DNA from: Lucinisca nassula
Lineage: Eukaryota; Mollusca; Bivalvia; Lucinida; Lucinidae
Reading direction: 5' to 3'
NCBI GenBank assembly: GCA_963580285.1
Contig: OY757013.1
Span: forward strand, 129,267,027-129,331,026
Length of the DNA: 64,000 nt
Shown: one piece after another, positions 29,864 through 39,995 of the stretch
Position numbering within the stretch: the stretch's first letter is position 1
Layout of the letters: the number at the start of each line of letters is the position of its first letter
Translations under genes and position numbers: made by a program
Notes under the pieces: generated by a model
What the model was told of the DNA's origin: nothing
The model's database searches: none
What the model saw: only the letters and a program-made list of their open reading frames with translations

Positions 29864-29954
29864 CCTTTGCATATGTTTTGACAAAATTAACATAGCAATA
29901 TTTTTTTAAAGCAATCATCTATCTGCCGTATGATTTTAGGCCAACTGCTCACCT

Positions 29955-29992
29955 TTATTTAATTAATTAATTAATTAATTAATTAATTAATA
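29955..29992. repeat. (TTAA)n microsatellite
   Basis: About nine ATTA units following TTTATTTAATT. Confidence 0.95.
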
Positions 29993-30103
29993 ATCATCTT
30001 CTCAGAAACCATGTGCTCTATGAGGCTGAGACTATATGGAAATATTCACCATATTAATGAAACCAGAAATATTTTCTCGTACGGATTTTTGTTAGTTTTT
30101 ACC

Positions 30104-30165
30104 AGCCACGATAGTTCAGTGGTAGAATGTCCACGTCAGAATCGGGCGGTAATGGATTAAACGAA
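30104..30165 (+). other. tRNA-like pseudogene fragment
   Basis: GCCACGATAGTTCAGTGGTA then GAATG resembles the 5' half of a tRNA with a good A box. The 3' half has no B box or matching acceptor strand. Confidence 0.4.
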
Positions 30166-30424
30166 CACCGACCTTGATAGCATATGATACCAGGAACTCC
30201 ATTTAGCAAGGATTATCCAAGCCCAGATAAAAGAAGGCCGGTAAGAATTTGTTGCAGTATACATTTTGGGGTTTGCAATTAACCCACATACGACAATAGT
30301 TTCTTCCCTCTTAAGCTTGGGACCGGTTCATTTTGCATTATAGGGGTGTAACACAGTTTTAACTGTGGTATTTTACAAACACGCCTGTACGACGTATTAG
30401 CTTGAGCAAAGCGGAGTTGAACTA

Positions 30425-30495
30425 AACAGTGTAGATCTAAGCCAGACGCCGCGTGTTCTGAGACGTTTGATTTGGAGCTACACTGTTTATAAATG
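30425..30495. repeat. Diverged family P hairpin
   Basis: AACAGTGTAGATCTAAGCCA and TTTGGAGCTACACTGTTTA remain as arms around CAGACGCCGCG. Confidence 0.6.
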
Positions 30496-30554
30496 TCAGA
30501 AAACTGAAGTAGAGGTATTCGTCCATTTGTGAGCGTGGGATTTTATTTTAGTAT

Positions 30555-31105
30555 TCTTTATGTTGGTTGGCGCCTGATGCTCCGTCTTTGGTCGGGCCCC
30601 TCGGAGTCTAACTGTTGGCTTTTTTTTGCTCCAGCAATTCTGTTGTTGTATGCTGTCGAGTCCTCAACCTTGTTTCATCTCTGTAGTTTTTTGATTTGTA
30701 TGTTCTCGGAGATGTTACACTGATGAGTTAGGAAGCCTTCATGCAGACTAAGACTAAACAAAATTAGTGTATACCGCGACAGAGGTAAGGGCGAGGATTA
30801 TGGCCATGTAAAATCGATTTAAGCCCCCAGTGGAATTCTTTCCACTGACCGTTCCAAGGCGGTTCTTCTGTGGCGGTTTATTTATGTTTTTGTTTGTTAC
30901 TTACTGTGTGTATCACTTGTGTCTTTTTATTTTGGATGGCCATTTGGCCATTTTGTGGGAGAGTAACTGTTCTTATGGCCTTCCTTTGTTTAGGTTTCCA
31001 TTATGGTCTGGTCGCTTCATGTGTGTGTTTCTTTCCCTTTGGTGTCATTGATGGGTGGAGCAAGTTAATTGTATCGATTCCTGATCATTGTTTTACTTTT
31101 ACTTT
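30555..31105 (+). repeat. 5' long direct repeat of Penelope-like element
   Basis: It aligns over ~550 bp with 33035-33585 at roughly 80% identity by eye. Shared phrases include GGTCGGGCCC, GAGTCTAACTGTTGG, GCTGTCGAGTCCTCA, GAGATGTT and TTTCTTTCCCTTTGGTGTC. It lies upstream of the reverse transcriptase remnant. The open frames inside (64, 73 and 123 aa) look incidental. Confidence 0.85.
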
Positions 31106-31514
31106 TAATACTCCAATCACTTCGGTTGCCGACGTCCGACGATTTTGGGCAAGAACACCAGGGTTAGAACAGAATTTCTATCCCAAGCTTAAACTATGGA
31201 TTTCCTTATCCGGTGTGCAAGAAAAGCCCATCCAATGGTAAAATGGGCACATAACATCAAACCTGGGAAGGAATGATTGGGTCTGAAGGTGTAGGAAGGA
31301 TGGCCTCCTCCTTGAAATGCTGATCACTAACACATTCTTTCGTCTGCCAACTCGAAACAAGGCCTCCACGCTCCAAACACTGACATGTCATTGACAATGT
31401 CATAGTGCGAATGAAGGACAGACAGGATGTCAGAGTGACAAAAACTTTGCGTGGTACAGATTGCTGGACAGATCACAGGCTTAACGTCACCTTAAACTAG
31501 GTATTCAATAATTT

Positions 31515-33031
31515 TATAGGAAGTTTGTTTTGGCTCCAGCTGATAAGGCCGCTAACAATGTGGTCGTTGTCTGACGGCTTCACTATGATAATATTCTTCA
31601 GCAAGAACTTGGTGGTACTAATGCCTATGAACTTCAGCCTTTAGCTGTAGAGAGGACTTTAGTTGATGACAACATTTGTCTTTCAGCCACCAAGTTTGTT
31701 GTCTGTGTTACAGAAGGCCAAGACAAGCTTCCTACATTATATATGTTACCTAAACTTCATAAAAGACCATACAAAGCACGGTTTATTGCAATTTCAAGCT
31801 CTTGTACCACCACTGAACTCTCCAAATTATTAACTTCATGTTTTACTGCCATCAAAAACGTGATAAAATATTGCGACAAAGTCTTCGAAAGATCAGGTAG
31901 AAATCTATTTTGGTCTATAAAAAAATCTGATGAAGTTTTATATAATTGAAATCCAGGCGTTTTCATGCTTCAAGTCTGTCTACTTCTGATTTTTCCTCCC
32001 TTTACACTACACTTCATCATAATCTTATAAAAGAAAAACTTAATGATTTAATTGAATTGACATTTCATAGGGAAGACTCCCTCTATCTTGCATGTAAGAA
32101 ATGCTTTTTTCACTTCTGAAGAGCATAAAAATTATACTTTATGGTAATGTCAGAAAGTGTGTGAAGCTCTCACCTTTCTACTTGACAATATTTACATATT
32201 ATTTGGTACTAAGTTATTTAGACAAGTTGTGGGTATTCCGATTGGTACTAATTGCGCACCACTTGTGGCTGATCTGTTTTTGTTTTGTTATGAGAGAGTT
32301 CATGATGTCCCTTTCTGCTGAAAACCAGTCTGAAATTATTGAAACTTTTAGCTCCACTTCTAGATATTTGGATGATTTATTAAATATTGATAATATTGAT
32401 CAGTCAAATTGACCCCCAGAACTTCAGTTAAATAAAGCAAACTCTTCTGATACCGAGACCCCGTCTATCTATTGTAGATGGGTTTGTTTCTTGCAAAATT
32501 TATGATAAACGCGATGATTTTGATTTTGAGATTGTAAACTTGCCTTTTTTGGATGGTGATGTTCCTCGTGCGCCATCCTAAGGCGTTTATATTTCACAAT
32601 TAATTCGATTTGCCAGAGTGTGTAGTCATGTAACTGACTTCAACACTCGTAATAGATTATTAACAGCTTAACTTCTTAATCAGGGTTATCGGTACCATAA
32701 ACTACGCAAAGCCTTTTCAAATTTTACAGACGTCATTCTGATTTATTTTCAAATTCAATATCGGACTTAAATCTCTTCTGCACCGCGGTCTATCGGAACC
32801 CGGATTTTACGATGTCTTAGTATATAAATTCAGAAGAATATATAACCGCAATGACTTCAGCACCCAATTTCGTAAAATCAGTCTTCGATATAAAAAGATT
32901 GGGTACAATATAAATGTTATACGACAGACTTTATGAAAGGTAGTTAACCAAATCACGGTTGACAACTTTGCTTCCCTCTTTAATTGCACGCCGGTGGGTC
33001 AGGCCTCAGATTCTGTGACGGTTCCAGCGTA
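31515..33031 (+). pseudogene. Penelope-like reverse transcriptase, decayed
   Basis: The ORF body is legible across several frames. In order: FVLAPADKAANNVVVV (31514), stopped by TGA; LPKLHKRPYKARFIA (about 31744), typical of Penelope-like enzymes; TSDFSSLYTTL (31981, motif A region); VVGIPIGTNCAPLVADL (32227); SRYLDDLLNI (32359, the catalytic Y-x-D-D box, intact); KIYDKRDDFDFEIVN (about 32500); GVYISQLIRFAR (32583); and FNCTPVGQASDSV just before TAA at 33031. At least four stops or frameshifts interrupt it. No GIY-YIG endonuclease domain is visible before the window's 3' repeat. Clade is inferred from motif wording. Confidence 0.78.
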
Positions 33032-33034
33032 AAG

Positions 33035-33585
33035 GCTTATGTTTTTTGGTACCTGATGCTCTGTCTCTGGTCGGGCCCATCAGAGTCTAACTGTTGGTTT
33101 TCTTTTGCTCCAGCATTTCAGTGGTTTCATGCTGTCGAGTCCTCACCGTTGTTTCATCTCTGTGGTTGTTTGATTTGTGTGTTCACGGAGATGTTGCACT
33201 GATGAATTATGAGGCCTTCATGCGGACTGAACAAATTATGTCTTAATCGCGACGGAAGTAAGGGCGAGGATTGTGGCCAGGAAAATCTATTTAAGCCCCC
33301 CACCACCAGTGGAATTCGTTTCCGCTGACCGTTTCGAGGCGGTTCTTCTGTCGCGGTTTATTTTTGTTGTGGTTTGTCTTTGGGTGTGTGTGTCGCTTAT
33401 ATTATTTTATTTTCGATATCCTATTGGCCATTTTGTGGGAAAGTAACTGTTCTTTTGGCTTTCCGCTATTGATGTTTCCATTTGGGTCTGTTGTTTCATG
33501 TTTGGGTTTCTTTCCCTTTGGTGTCTCTGATGGGAACTGTGGGTTAATTGTCTCGATTCCTGACCATTGCCTCCACTTCTATTTT
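33035..33585 (+). repeat. 3' long direct repeat of Penelope-like element
   Basis: It begins within a few bases of the reverse transcriptase stop codon and matches 30555-31105. The arrangement resembles the pseudo-LTRs of Penelope-like elements. Two partial tandem insertions would look the same. Confidence 0.85.
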
Positions 33586-34455
33586 GTTGCCAGCAAACTC
33601 AACCTTGTGCATTCAGCCTGCACGCCGACCACAAGACAAGAAAGTTCCCAAGAGACAAGATGTATCTAATCTGAAACATGATAGCAAGATGCAAGCCTTT
33701 ACCAATGATATCTAAAGCAGATAAGACGCAATGGAACTTAGTTCAGACCTGGACAGTCTTCAGTTACTTTGTTCACTCTTTGGCCATGGTTCCCCTACGA
33801 CCTGTATCTCGTAAACACCAAAGCTTGTTTGGAAATGCAGGCACTCATTGATAACGTGACTTTGTAAACGAGGAGTACCTTCAAAGCGGACTTCAAAAAC
33901 CAACATTGGCACAATACTGCCTGGGAATGTAACTAACTCTACCAGATAATTTACATATTGCGTGGTTTTGAGAACTTTGACTTGTGTTTCAGGAGAAAAC
34001 TTCAAAGATCTTTTAGTTTAAACGTCTGGAAGCCCGCAATGTAATTTAATTTTACTGCTGAATTTAATGACAGTAGCTGTCTGGGTTAATTCTTTAACTT
34101 TAGGTTAAAAGAAATGCGAATAAAACCAATAAAATTATTGATATTTGCTGCACTTGCGCAACATACAGTGGAACAGATCAAATTGAACAGGTTTATATTT
34201 CTTTTATAGATTTTCGTAATGTTTATGTGATCATTTCCAAATTTATTGTTGTTAAAACAAATTCCAAGTCACGAACGCTGTTTAGATTCAGAACTACCCT
34301 AAGATTTGATAAATGTCTAGAGCGGTTTTATAATGTATTCAGTGTTACAACACAGCAAACACTATTGCGGTCATGTCGGTCCGGTCATTTTAGGTTTGTA
34401 CATCTAATAAACACCCTTACGCTTTCCTGGGCTCGGAGAAATTGTGTATCCGCGC
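33586..34455. other. Unassigned sequence
   Basis: No repeats or coding-like frames were recognised; the 78-81-aa frames are featureless. Confidence 0.45.
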
Positions 34456-34459
34456 AGAA

Positions 34460-34702
34460 CTAAAACGGACAAATCATTTGAGTATTGATAAACCGAAGTG
34501 GATTAAGTAGGACCGTCCCTGCTTATAAACCCTAGCGGTATCTTTGGTGTCGGTGGGGGGGGGGGGGGGGGGGGTAGGGTTCTTCGGGTGGTAGGGCTTG
34601 AGATGTCTTTTCGTCTTAGTGTCGGGTAAAAGCACCGCAAAATCGAAAGCAACGTGTCCAATATAACCTAAACGGTGTGAAAGGGGATATAAAACCTTAA
34701 CA
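34460..34702 (+). mobile_element. SINE-I, decayed, with internal G run
   Basis: The middle phrase TTGGTTTCATTGGGCG has been replaced by a run of about 17 G (34555-34574). The tail is decayed to GGGGATATAAAACC. Confidence 0.72.
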
Positions 34703-34955
34703 CATTACGCCAACATATCCGTGTGACATAGCGCATTCTTACAAAAAAGGTTATGTTTCTGATGAAATTTTGTGATATTTTACTTATTGATAGTCCAATT
34801 TTAGGTCGTTGGTGCCCGTTAGAACGAGTACCAACAACCTATATACGTGTTGGCGCAGGAATAAGAAAATGAATCTACACCCCTGTAACCCCAGTTTTCT
34901 CTGTTTAAAGTGGGGTTTACGCGGATATTCATTTCAACGACCTGTTAACGTGATG
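34703..34955 (+). mobile_element. MITE-B copy, core arms mostly lost
   Basis: CATTACGCCAACATATCCGT to GACCTGTTAACGTGATG. The core is reduced to CCCGTTAGAACGAGTACC. It starts exactly at the decayed SINE-I tail. Confidence 0.88.
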
Positions 34956-35297
34956 GCAACAAAGCAATAAAACCCCACTTTATATATTTGGATATTTTCG
35001 CGGGTAGATACAAAATGATTATGGTTAAAATAATGGACGGTGGGTACTGAAACGAGCTCTAATTATTTATTTCTGAATCAGAAAGAAGAAGAAAAATAAA
35101 AACATCTGAAAATGACTTTCCCAGGGCAATGTGGGCCAGTTTTACTGTGCAGGTTTTCAAAATAAAAAAGGAAACGTCCAATATAATGCTGCGCGGCAAA
35201 AAGTCACAGGAAAAAAGTCACGAAAAAATTCACAGGAAAATATTCTTAAATGAATACAAAATTATAGAAAAAAAAATCAGTCACCTTCCTGAATTCC

Positions 35298-35475
35298 CCT
35301 GTAAGCCCCGTTACATTCATTATTTTTGCTCAAAAATAAAGATTGTAGGTATGTGTTAGAAGCATCTAAATGAGGCGGTTCTATATTTCGGATAAAAATA
35401 AGAAAACAAAATCATCCGAAAAATGGTACTTCTAGCAAAGTCGCCATTCAATCACATGGACGTGTCAACGTAATG
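35298..35475. mobile_element. HP-core MITE remnant
   Basis: TTATTTTTGCTCAAAAATAA, decayed core (GTTAGAAGCATC / GAGGCGGTTCTA) and an end ACGTGTCAACGTAATG. Confidence 0.65.
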
Positions 35476-35492
35476 TGAAGACTATTATGGCG

Positions 35493-35788
35493 GCCCCGCC
35501 CATCGAGGCTTGCAGAAATAGATGGGCTGCATGATGCTTCCACGCACAGCCGACCCGCACAAGAGTACTAGTAAACCGCTTAGAGAATCTAAGCCTGCCC
35601 ATGCAAAGCATTGTGCGATTCGGCCCGTCCATGCTTATAAACCCTATTGGTTTCATTGGGCGGCTGGGCTTGAGATGTCATCTCATCTCAATGTCGGGTA
35701 AAAGTCCCAGAAAATTGGAAGCAACGTCTCCAAAATGACCTTTACAGTGTTGACGGGGACGTTAAACCTCAATTCAAACAAACAAAGA
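35493..35788 (+). mobile_element. SINE-I copy
   Basis: Near-consensus with a short deletion in the head (CGCACAGCCGACCCGCAC). The flanks AAGACTATTATGG and AAGACTTATGG may be a duplication with a 2-bp gap. Confidence 0.88.
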
Positions 35789-35892
35789 CTTATGGATCTT
35801 AACAAATGTAAATCTCCGTGGTCTGTCGACGGTAGTCATTGCCAATACTTCGGCATCTAACTTATCAATCAGTACCTAACACAACACATAAC

Positions 35893-36035
35893 AGTCATTA
35901 TTTCCCTTATTTTAGGCTCAAAAACATAGAATGCGGGTGATAGTTAGAACCACCTCATTGAGGCTGTTCTAAAAACGACCAGTAGTCTATATTAAGGCAA
36001 AAATAAGAAAAATATCAAAAATTTCCATCTGATTT
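35893..36035. mobile_element. HP-core MITE remnant
   Basis: AAAAACATAGAATGCGGGTG, arms TTAGAACCACCTC / GAGGCTGTTCTA, then AAATAAGAAAAATATC. No termini. Confidence 0.7.
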
Positions 36036-36217
36036 CTGCTTGATCTCTAGACATAAATAGGTGCCATTTTTATCATACGGGCTGAAGAAAATTAAGCGAT
36101 CAACAAGGATGGAAAACTCTGTTGAATGTCGTTGCTCGTCATTGTCAACACTTTTAATCAATTACTACATACCACTAATGAAAACATGATTAAAACCAAT
36201 TCTGTGACTTTTTTCGG

Positions 36218-36489
36218 CATCATGTTAACAAGTCCGTGAAACGAACATTCCTCTAAAATCAACTTCATATATAGAGAAAACTGGGGTAAACATTATTTTT
36301 CTTATTTTTGTTTCGAGACATAGGTTGTGGGTACTCGTTAGAACCGCCTCAATGAGGCGGTTCGAACGAGCACCCACAACCTATGTTTGCAGTATTTATA
36401 AGAAAAATATCATGAATTTTCATCAGAAAAGTAGCCATTTTGGAGATATGAAAAAATGCACTATGTCGCACGGGTGTGTTATCGTAAAT
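36218..36489 (-). mobile_element. MITE-B copy, nearly complete
   Basis: CATCATGTTAACAAGTCCGT to GCACGGGTGTGTTATCGTAA. The core is intact except CGAACG for TAACG on the right arm. Confidence 0.92.
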
Positions 36490-36798
36490 AGCCGTGATCT
36501 TTTATTTCCTATCCAAAACTGTGACTTTCTTCCGTGACTTTTTTCCTGTGACTTTTTTCCTACATTCCCATTAATATCCGCAGATATGGGATTTTTCCTG
36601 GGGACTCAAATCGTGTTCGAAACAGCCGTGGTAAACGAGCCATCGGTGTTCGAGTCCTCGAAGTTACACTGTAACTGACTCCATGATCTCTTAAATAAAC
36701 TTACTCATTAATCTTTTCTTTAAGCGGTTTATTTTGTGACTTTGAAAATCTCATGAGTGTTCGTATATAGAATATTCAGCAAACCAAATATAACTTAA

Positions 36799-37042
36799 AT
36801 GAGGCAGCGCACGACAAAACCTACAATAAGACATGTGCGCCCATCGAAGACTCAGATCAGCCTACGCATTCATATAGTCTGAACAGAGACTTCTCTTGCT
36901 GCATGAAGGAACATTGGGCCCTTAGCTATCCTTAGAGCGCACAACGAAGACTCTGATCAGACTGCCTGGATGCGCAGGCTGATCTGAGTCTTCGTTGGGC
37001 GCACATGCCTTATTGTAGGTTTTGTCATGCGCTGGCTCAATT
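36799..37042. mobile_element. Foldback element family G, copy 1
   Basis: Outer inverted ends (GAGGCAGCGCACGACAAAAC and GTTTTGTCATGCGCTGGCTC) enclose two GC-rich hairpins using GCGAAGACTCAGATCAGCCT-type arms. The second hairpin (36937-37004) is near-perfect. A related complete copy is at 63090-63315. Confidence 0.82.
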
Positions 37043-37504
37043 ATGGTAATCGAAAGTTAAACACTAATTCAAACAAAATATCTTCTCATACCCATTTGGC
37101 CTTATGACCAAAAACTAGCTTATGCACATTCATATATACATTTAAGGGTTTGGTAATCTTTTTAAATCTCTTTTTCTCTGTTTGTTTAATAGCTTTAGTC
37201 AAATGTATATGTTGGTTGACATAAGGCATTTCGGTGAAGTCAAAATGTATACAGGCCTTTATATCAGCTGATGAAGGTGTTGCTTTTATATTCATTGGTG
37301 ATAAAATTAGCATAATATGAGATAATTCTCTAATTTGTTTGCGAAAAAATGACAACAAAGACGGCCCGCGAAAAACGGGTATTTACAATCAAAAGCTAAA
37401 AGGTTGCTTACGGAAACAAAGAACACATAAAAGAACGAAAATCGGAGACTCGGTTTTATTGAATCTCTTCATACACATCAATTTAGATTGCCAGGCTGTG
37501 TACC
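37043..37504. other. Unassigned sequence
   Basis: A 90-aa reverse-strand frame (37086-37358) is Lys/Ile-rich and featureless. Nothing else recognised. Confidence 0.45.
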
Positions 37505-37581
37505 GAAAACCCCTCTTAACCGCACTTTATATAGACAAAATGGGGTTTACAGGGGTATCAATAAGTGTCATTATTTGTGTT

Positions 37582-37860
37582 CATTACGAAAACACGCCTA
37601 TACGAATACATTGCCAATTTTTTGGCCAAAAATTAGAAATTTTGAGATGAAAAATTGTGACATATTTCTTATTTCTGCTCAAAACATAGATTGCGGGGAC
37701 TCGATAGAACCGCCTCGACGAGGCGGTTCTATCGAGTAACCATAATCTATGTTTTTGAACAGAAATGAGAAAAATAATGTATACCCCCTTAAACCCAAGT
37801 TTTACTACATAAAAGTAGGGTATGAGGGGGTCAAAATTATATAGGCGTGTTCTCGTAATG
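37582..37860 (+). mobile_element. MITE-A with ATAG/CTAT variant core arms
   Basis: CATTACGAAAACACGCC to GGCGTGTTCTCGTAATG. Both core arms carry the same substitution (ACTCGATAGAACC and GGTTCTATCGAGT). It is preceded by a fragment of another copy (37507-37581). Confidence 0.93.
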
Positions 37861-37949
37861 TGAACCATAGAAAGTGAGACGGTTCCAACGAGCACCCAAA
37901 ATCTATGTTTGAAGCAGAAGCAAGAAAATATAACAAACTTTCCTCTTGT
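37861..37949. mobile_element. Half-core MITE fragment
   Basis: Only one arm (GAGACGGTTCCAACGAGCAC) and AATCTATGTTTGAAGCAGAA remain, squeezed between two complete MITEs. Confidence 0.65.
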
Positions 37950-38229
37950 GATCACGCTAACAAGTCCGTGAAATGAACACCCTCTAAACCCCACTTTATA
38001 TAGAGAAACTGAGGTTTACGGCGGCATACATTATTTTCCTTATTTCTGCTCCAAGACATAGGTTGTGGGTACTCGTTAGAACTGCCTCTATGAGGCGATT
38101 CAAACGAGCACCCACAATCTATGTTTTGAGTATAAATAAGACTAATATCACAAATTTTCATCAGAAAATTGACAGTTTTGGGGATGTAAAAAGTGCATTA
38201 TCATTAGTGACGCAAGGGTTATCGTAATG
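37950..38229 (-). mobile_element. MITE-B copy
   Basis: GATCACGCTAACAAGTCCGT to CGCAAGGGTTATCGTAATG. Core arms carry several mismatches. Confidence 0.9.
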
Positions 38230-38813
38230 TGAGCGGCGAAAAGAAACATAGAGTCTCTGAGCATGTGCATTCAGCAAGTTTAAAATCAGTCTGTACGAAC
38301 AATTGCGATAACGATGGCTTTCATTGGTTCTTCACGGGGGAAATTTTGTGAATTTTCTAATTTCTTCAGCGCGGACCCCGCCCATCGGGACTGGAAGAAA
38401 TAGATGGGCTGCATGATGCTTCCTAGCGGAGCTGAATCCGACCCGCACACGAGTACTGGTAAACCGTTAAGAGGATCTAAGCCTGCCCAGGCAAAGCTGT
38501 GCGAGTCGGACCCGCCAATGCTTATTAACCCTATTGGATTCATTGGGCGACAGGGCCTGAGATGTCACTTGATCTCATTGTCGGGTAAAAGTCCCACAAA
38601 ATTGGAAGCAACGTCTCCAAAATGACCTTTACAGTGTTGATGGGGACGTTAAGCCTCAAATCAAACAAACTTGTGAGCCGGGAAAAGAAACAAAGTCCGC
38701 TCAGCAAGTCTAAAATCGGTCTGTACAGACCATAACGATAACGGTGGCTTTCCAGATTGGTATACATAGGAGAAATTTTGTGAATTTTCAAATTTCTTCA
38801 CCAAACAAAGATT
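38229..38813. repeat. ~144-bp direct repeats flanking a SINE-I
   Basis: 38229-38372 and 38671-38813 align (GAAAAGAAACA, CAGCAAGT, AAATCGGTCTGTAC, GATAACG, GAAATTTTGTGAATTTTC). The SINE-I at 38375-38671 sits between them. This suggests a tandem duplication followed by SINE insertion at the boundary, or duplication around the SINE. Confidence 0.8.
38375..38671 (+). mobile_element. SINE-I copy
   Basis: Head CCCCGCCCATCGGGACTGG; near-consensus body; tail GGGGACGTTAAGCCTC then AAATCAAACAAAC. Confidence 0.9.
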
Positions 38814-38865
38814 GTTGAGTCTCGTGAGAACCGCCTCAATGAGGCATTGCCACGAGTACCATCAG
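38800..38865. repeat. Isolated HP-core remnant
   Basis: GAGTCTCGTGAGAACCGCCT and GAGGCATTGCCACGAGTACC are degenerate arms; no termini. Confidence 0.6.
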
Positions 38866-38878
38866 TCTATAAGATGCT

Positions 38879-39184
38879 TTGTTTTGTTTGATTTAAGGTT
38901 TAACGTCTCCGTCAACACAGTATACATGTAGGTCATTTTAGAGACGTTGCTTCCAATTTTGTGGGACTTTTACCCGACACTGAGAGTAAATGACATCTCA
39001 AGCCCTGTCGCCCAATGAAACCAACAGGGTTTATAAGCATGGACAGTCCGACTCGCACTGCTTTGCCTGGGCAGGCTTAGATCCTTTATGCTGTTTACCA
39101 GTACTCGTGTGCGGTCGGTTTCAGCTCTGCGTGGAAGCATCATGCAGCCCATCTAATTCTTCAAGCCCCGATGGGCAGGGGCGG
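38879..39184 (-). mobile_element. SINE-I, reference full-length copy with 13-bp duplication
   Basis: TCTATAAGATGCT occurs at 38866-38878 and 39185-39197, bounding a 306-bp SINE. On the reverse strand it runs from GCCCCTGCCCATCGGGGCTT to GACGTTAAACCTTAAATC and a (CAAAA)n end. No tRNA, 7SL or 5S head is evident to me. A GGTGCGAGTCGGACT phrase could be a decayed B box but lies ~110 bp from the 5' end. The source of its promoter is unresolved. Confidence 0.95.
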
Positions 39185-39203
39185 TCTATAAGATGCTAAG
39201 TCA

Positions 39204-39378
39204 GTTTTTGTTTGAATTGAGGTTTTATGTCCCCTTCGACACTATTTAGATCATTTTGGATACATTGCTTCCAATTCTGTGGGATTTGGATGAAATGACA
39301 TCTCAAGCCAAAAAAAAAAAAAAAAAAAGGGCTTATTTGTAGGGACGGTCCAACTCGCAACACTTTGCCTGGACAGCG
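39204..39378 (-). mobile_element. SINE-I fragment with internal A run
   Basis: The tail half is normal, then a run of about 20 A (39310-39329) replaces GTCGCCCAATGAAACC. It ends at GCCTGGACAG where a family-G hairpin begins. Confidence 0.8.
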
Positions 39379-39440
39379 CTGAGCGAAGACTGATCAGACT
39401 GCGTGGATCCACAGGCTGGTGAGTCTTCGCTGGGCGCACA
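39376..39440. repeat. Family G hairpin
   Basis: GCGAAGACTGATCAGACTGC and GGTGAGTCTTCGCTGGGCGC form a foldback. It bridges a SINE-I fragment and a MITE-B left end. Confidence 0.75.
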
Positions 39441-39989
39441 CGTTACGATATCACACCCGTGTAACTTAGTGCAGTTCTTCATATCTCCAAAAGGGTTTCA
39501 TTGTATTTTACTAACGAAAACATCACGTGAACAAGTCCGTGAATGAAGACCCCCTTACACCCCAATTTATATAGAGAAAACTGGGGTTTACGGGGGTATA
39601 CATTATTTTTCTTATTTTTGCTCCAAGACATAGGTTGTGGGTACTCGTTAGAACCGCCTCAATGAGGCGGTTCTAACGAGCACCCACAACATATGTTTGC
39701 AGTATTGATAAGAAAAATATCAAGGATTTTCATCAGAAAATGACCATTTTTGGAGATGTGAAAAAATGCACTATGTCGCACGGGGGTGTGTTATCGAAAT
39801 GTTTGTGATAATTTTTCTTATCATAAGTCCAAACGTAGGTGTGGGTACCCGTTAGAACTAACGAGTACCCACAACATATGCCATGGAGCAGAAATAAGAA
39901 AAATAATGTATAACCCTGTAAACCCCAGTTTCCTCTCTTTCAGTTGGTATGTAGAGGGGTTTTCATTAAACGGACTTGTTAACATGTTG
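39441..39989 (+). mobile_element. MITE-B split by a second MITE-B
   Basis: The left part (39441-39520, TTACGATATCACACCCGTG) and right part (39802-39989) together form one forward copy. The core of the right part is reduced to CCCGTTAGAACTAACGAGTA. Confidence 0.88.
39521..39801 (-). mobile_element. MITE-B nested in MITE-B
   Basis: CATCACGTGAACAAGTCCGT to GGGTGTGTTATCGAAATG, complete with perfect core. The host reads CGAAAA before and TTTGTG after it. No duplication is seen. Confidence 0.92.
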
Positions 39990-39995
39990 GTGCTC

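Noticed and set aside
30555..33585. LTR retrotransposon with 550-bp LTRs
   Set aside because: The enzyme blocks are Penelope-like (LPKLHK, SRYLDD). No integrase, protease, primer-binding site or TG..CA ends were seen.
38990..39199. Recurring 60-110-aa frames beginning M-T-S-Q-A-L-S-P-N-E-T-N-R-V-Y
   Set aside because: Translation of SINE-I in one orientation. The peptide recurs only because the SINE does, and truncated copies break it freely.
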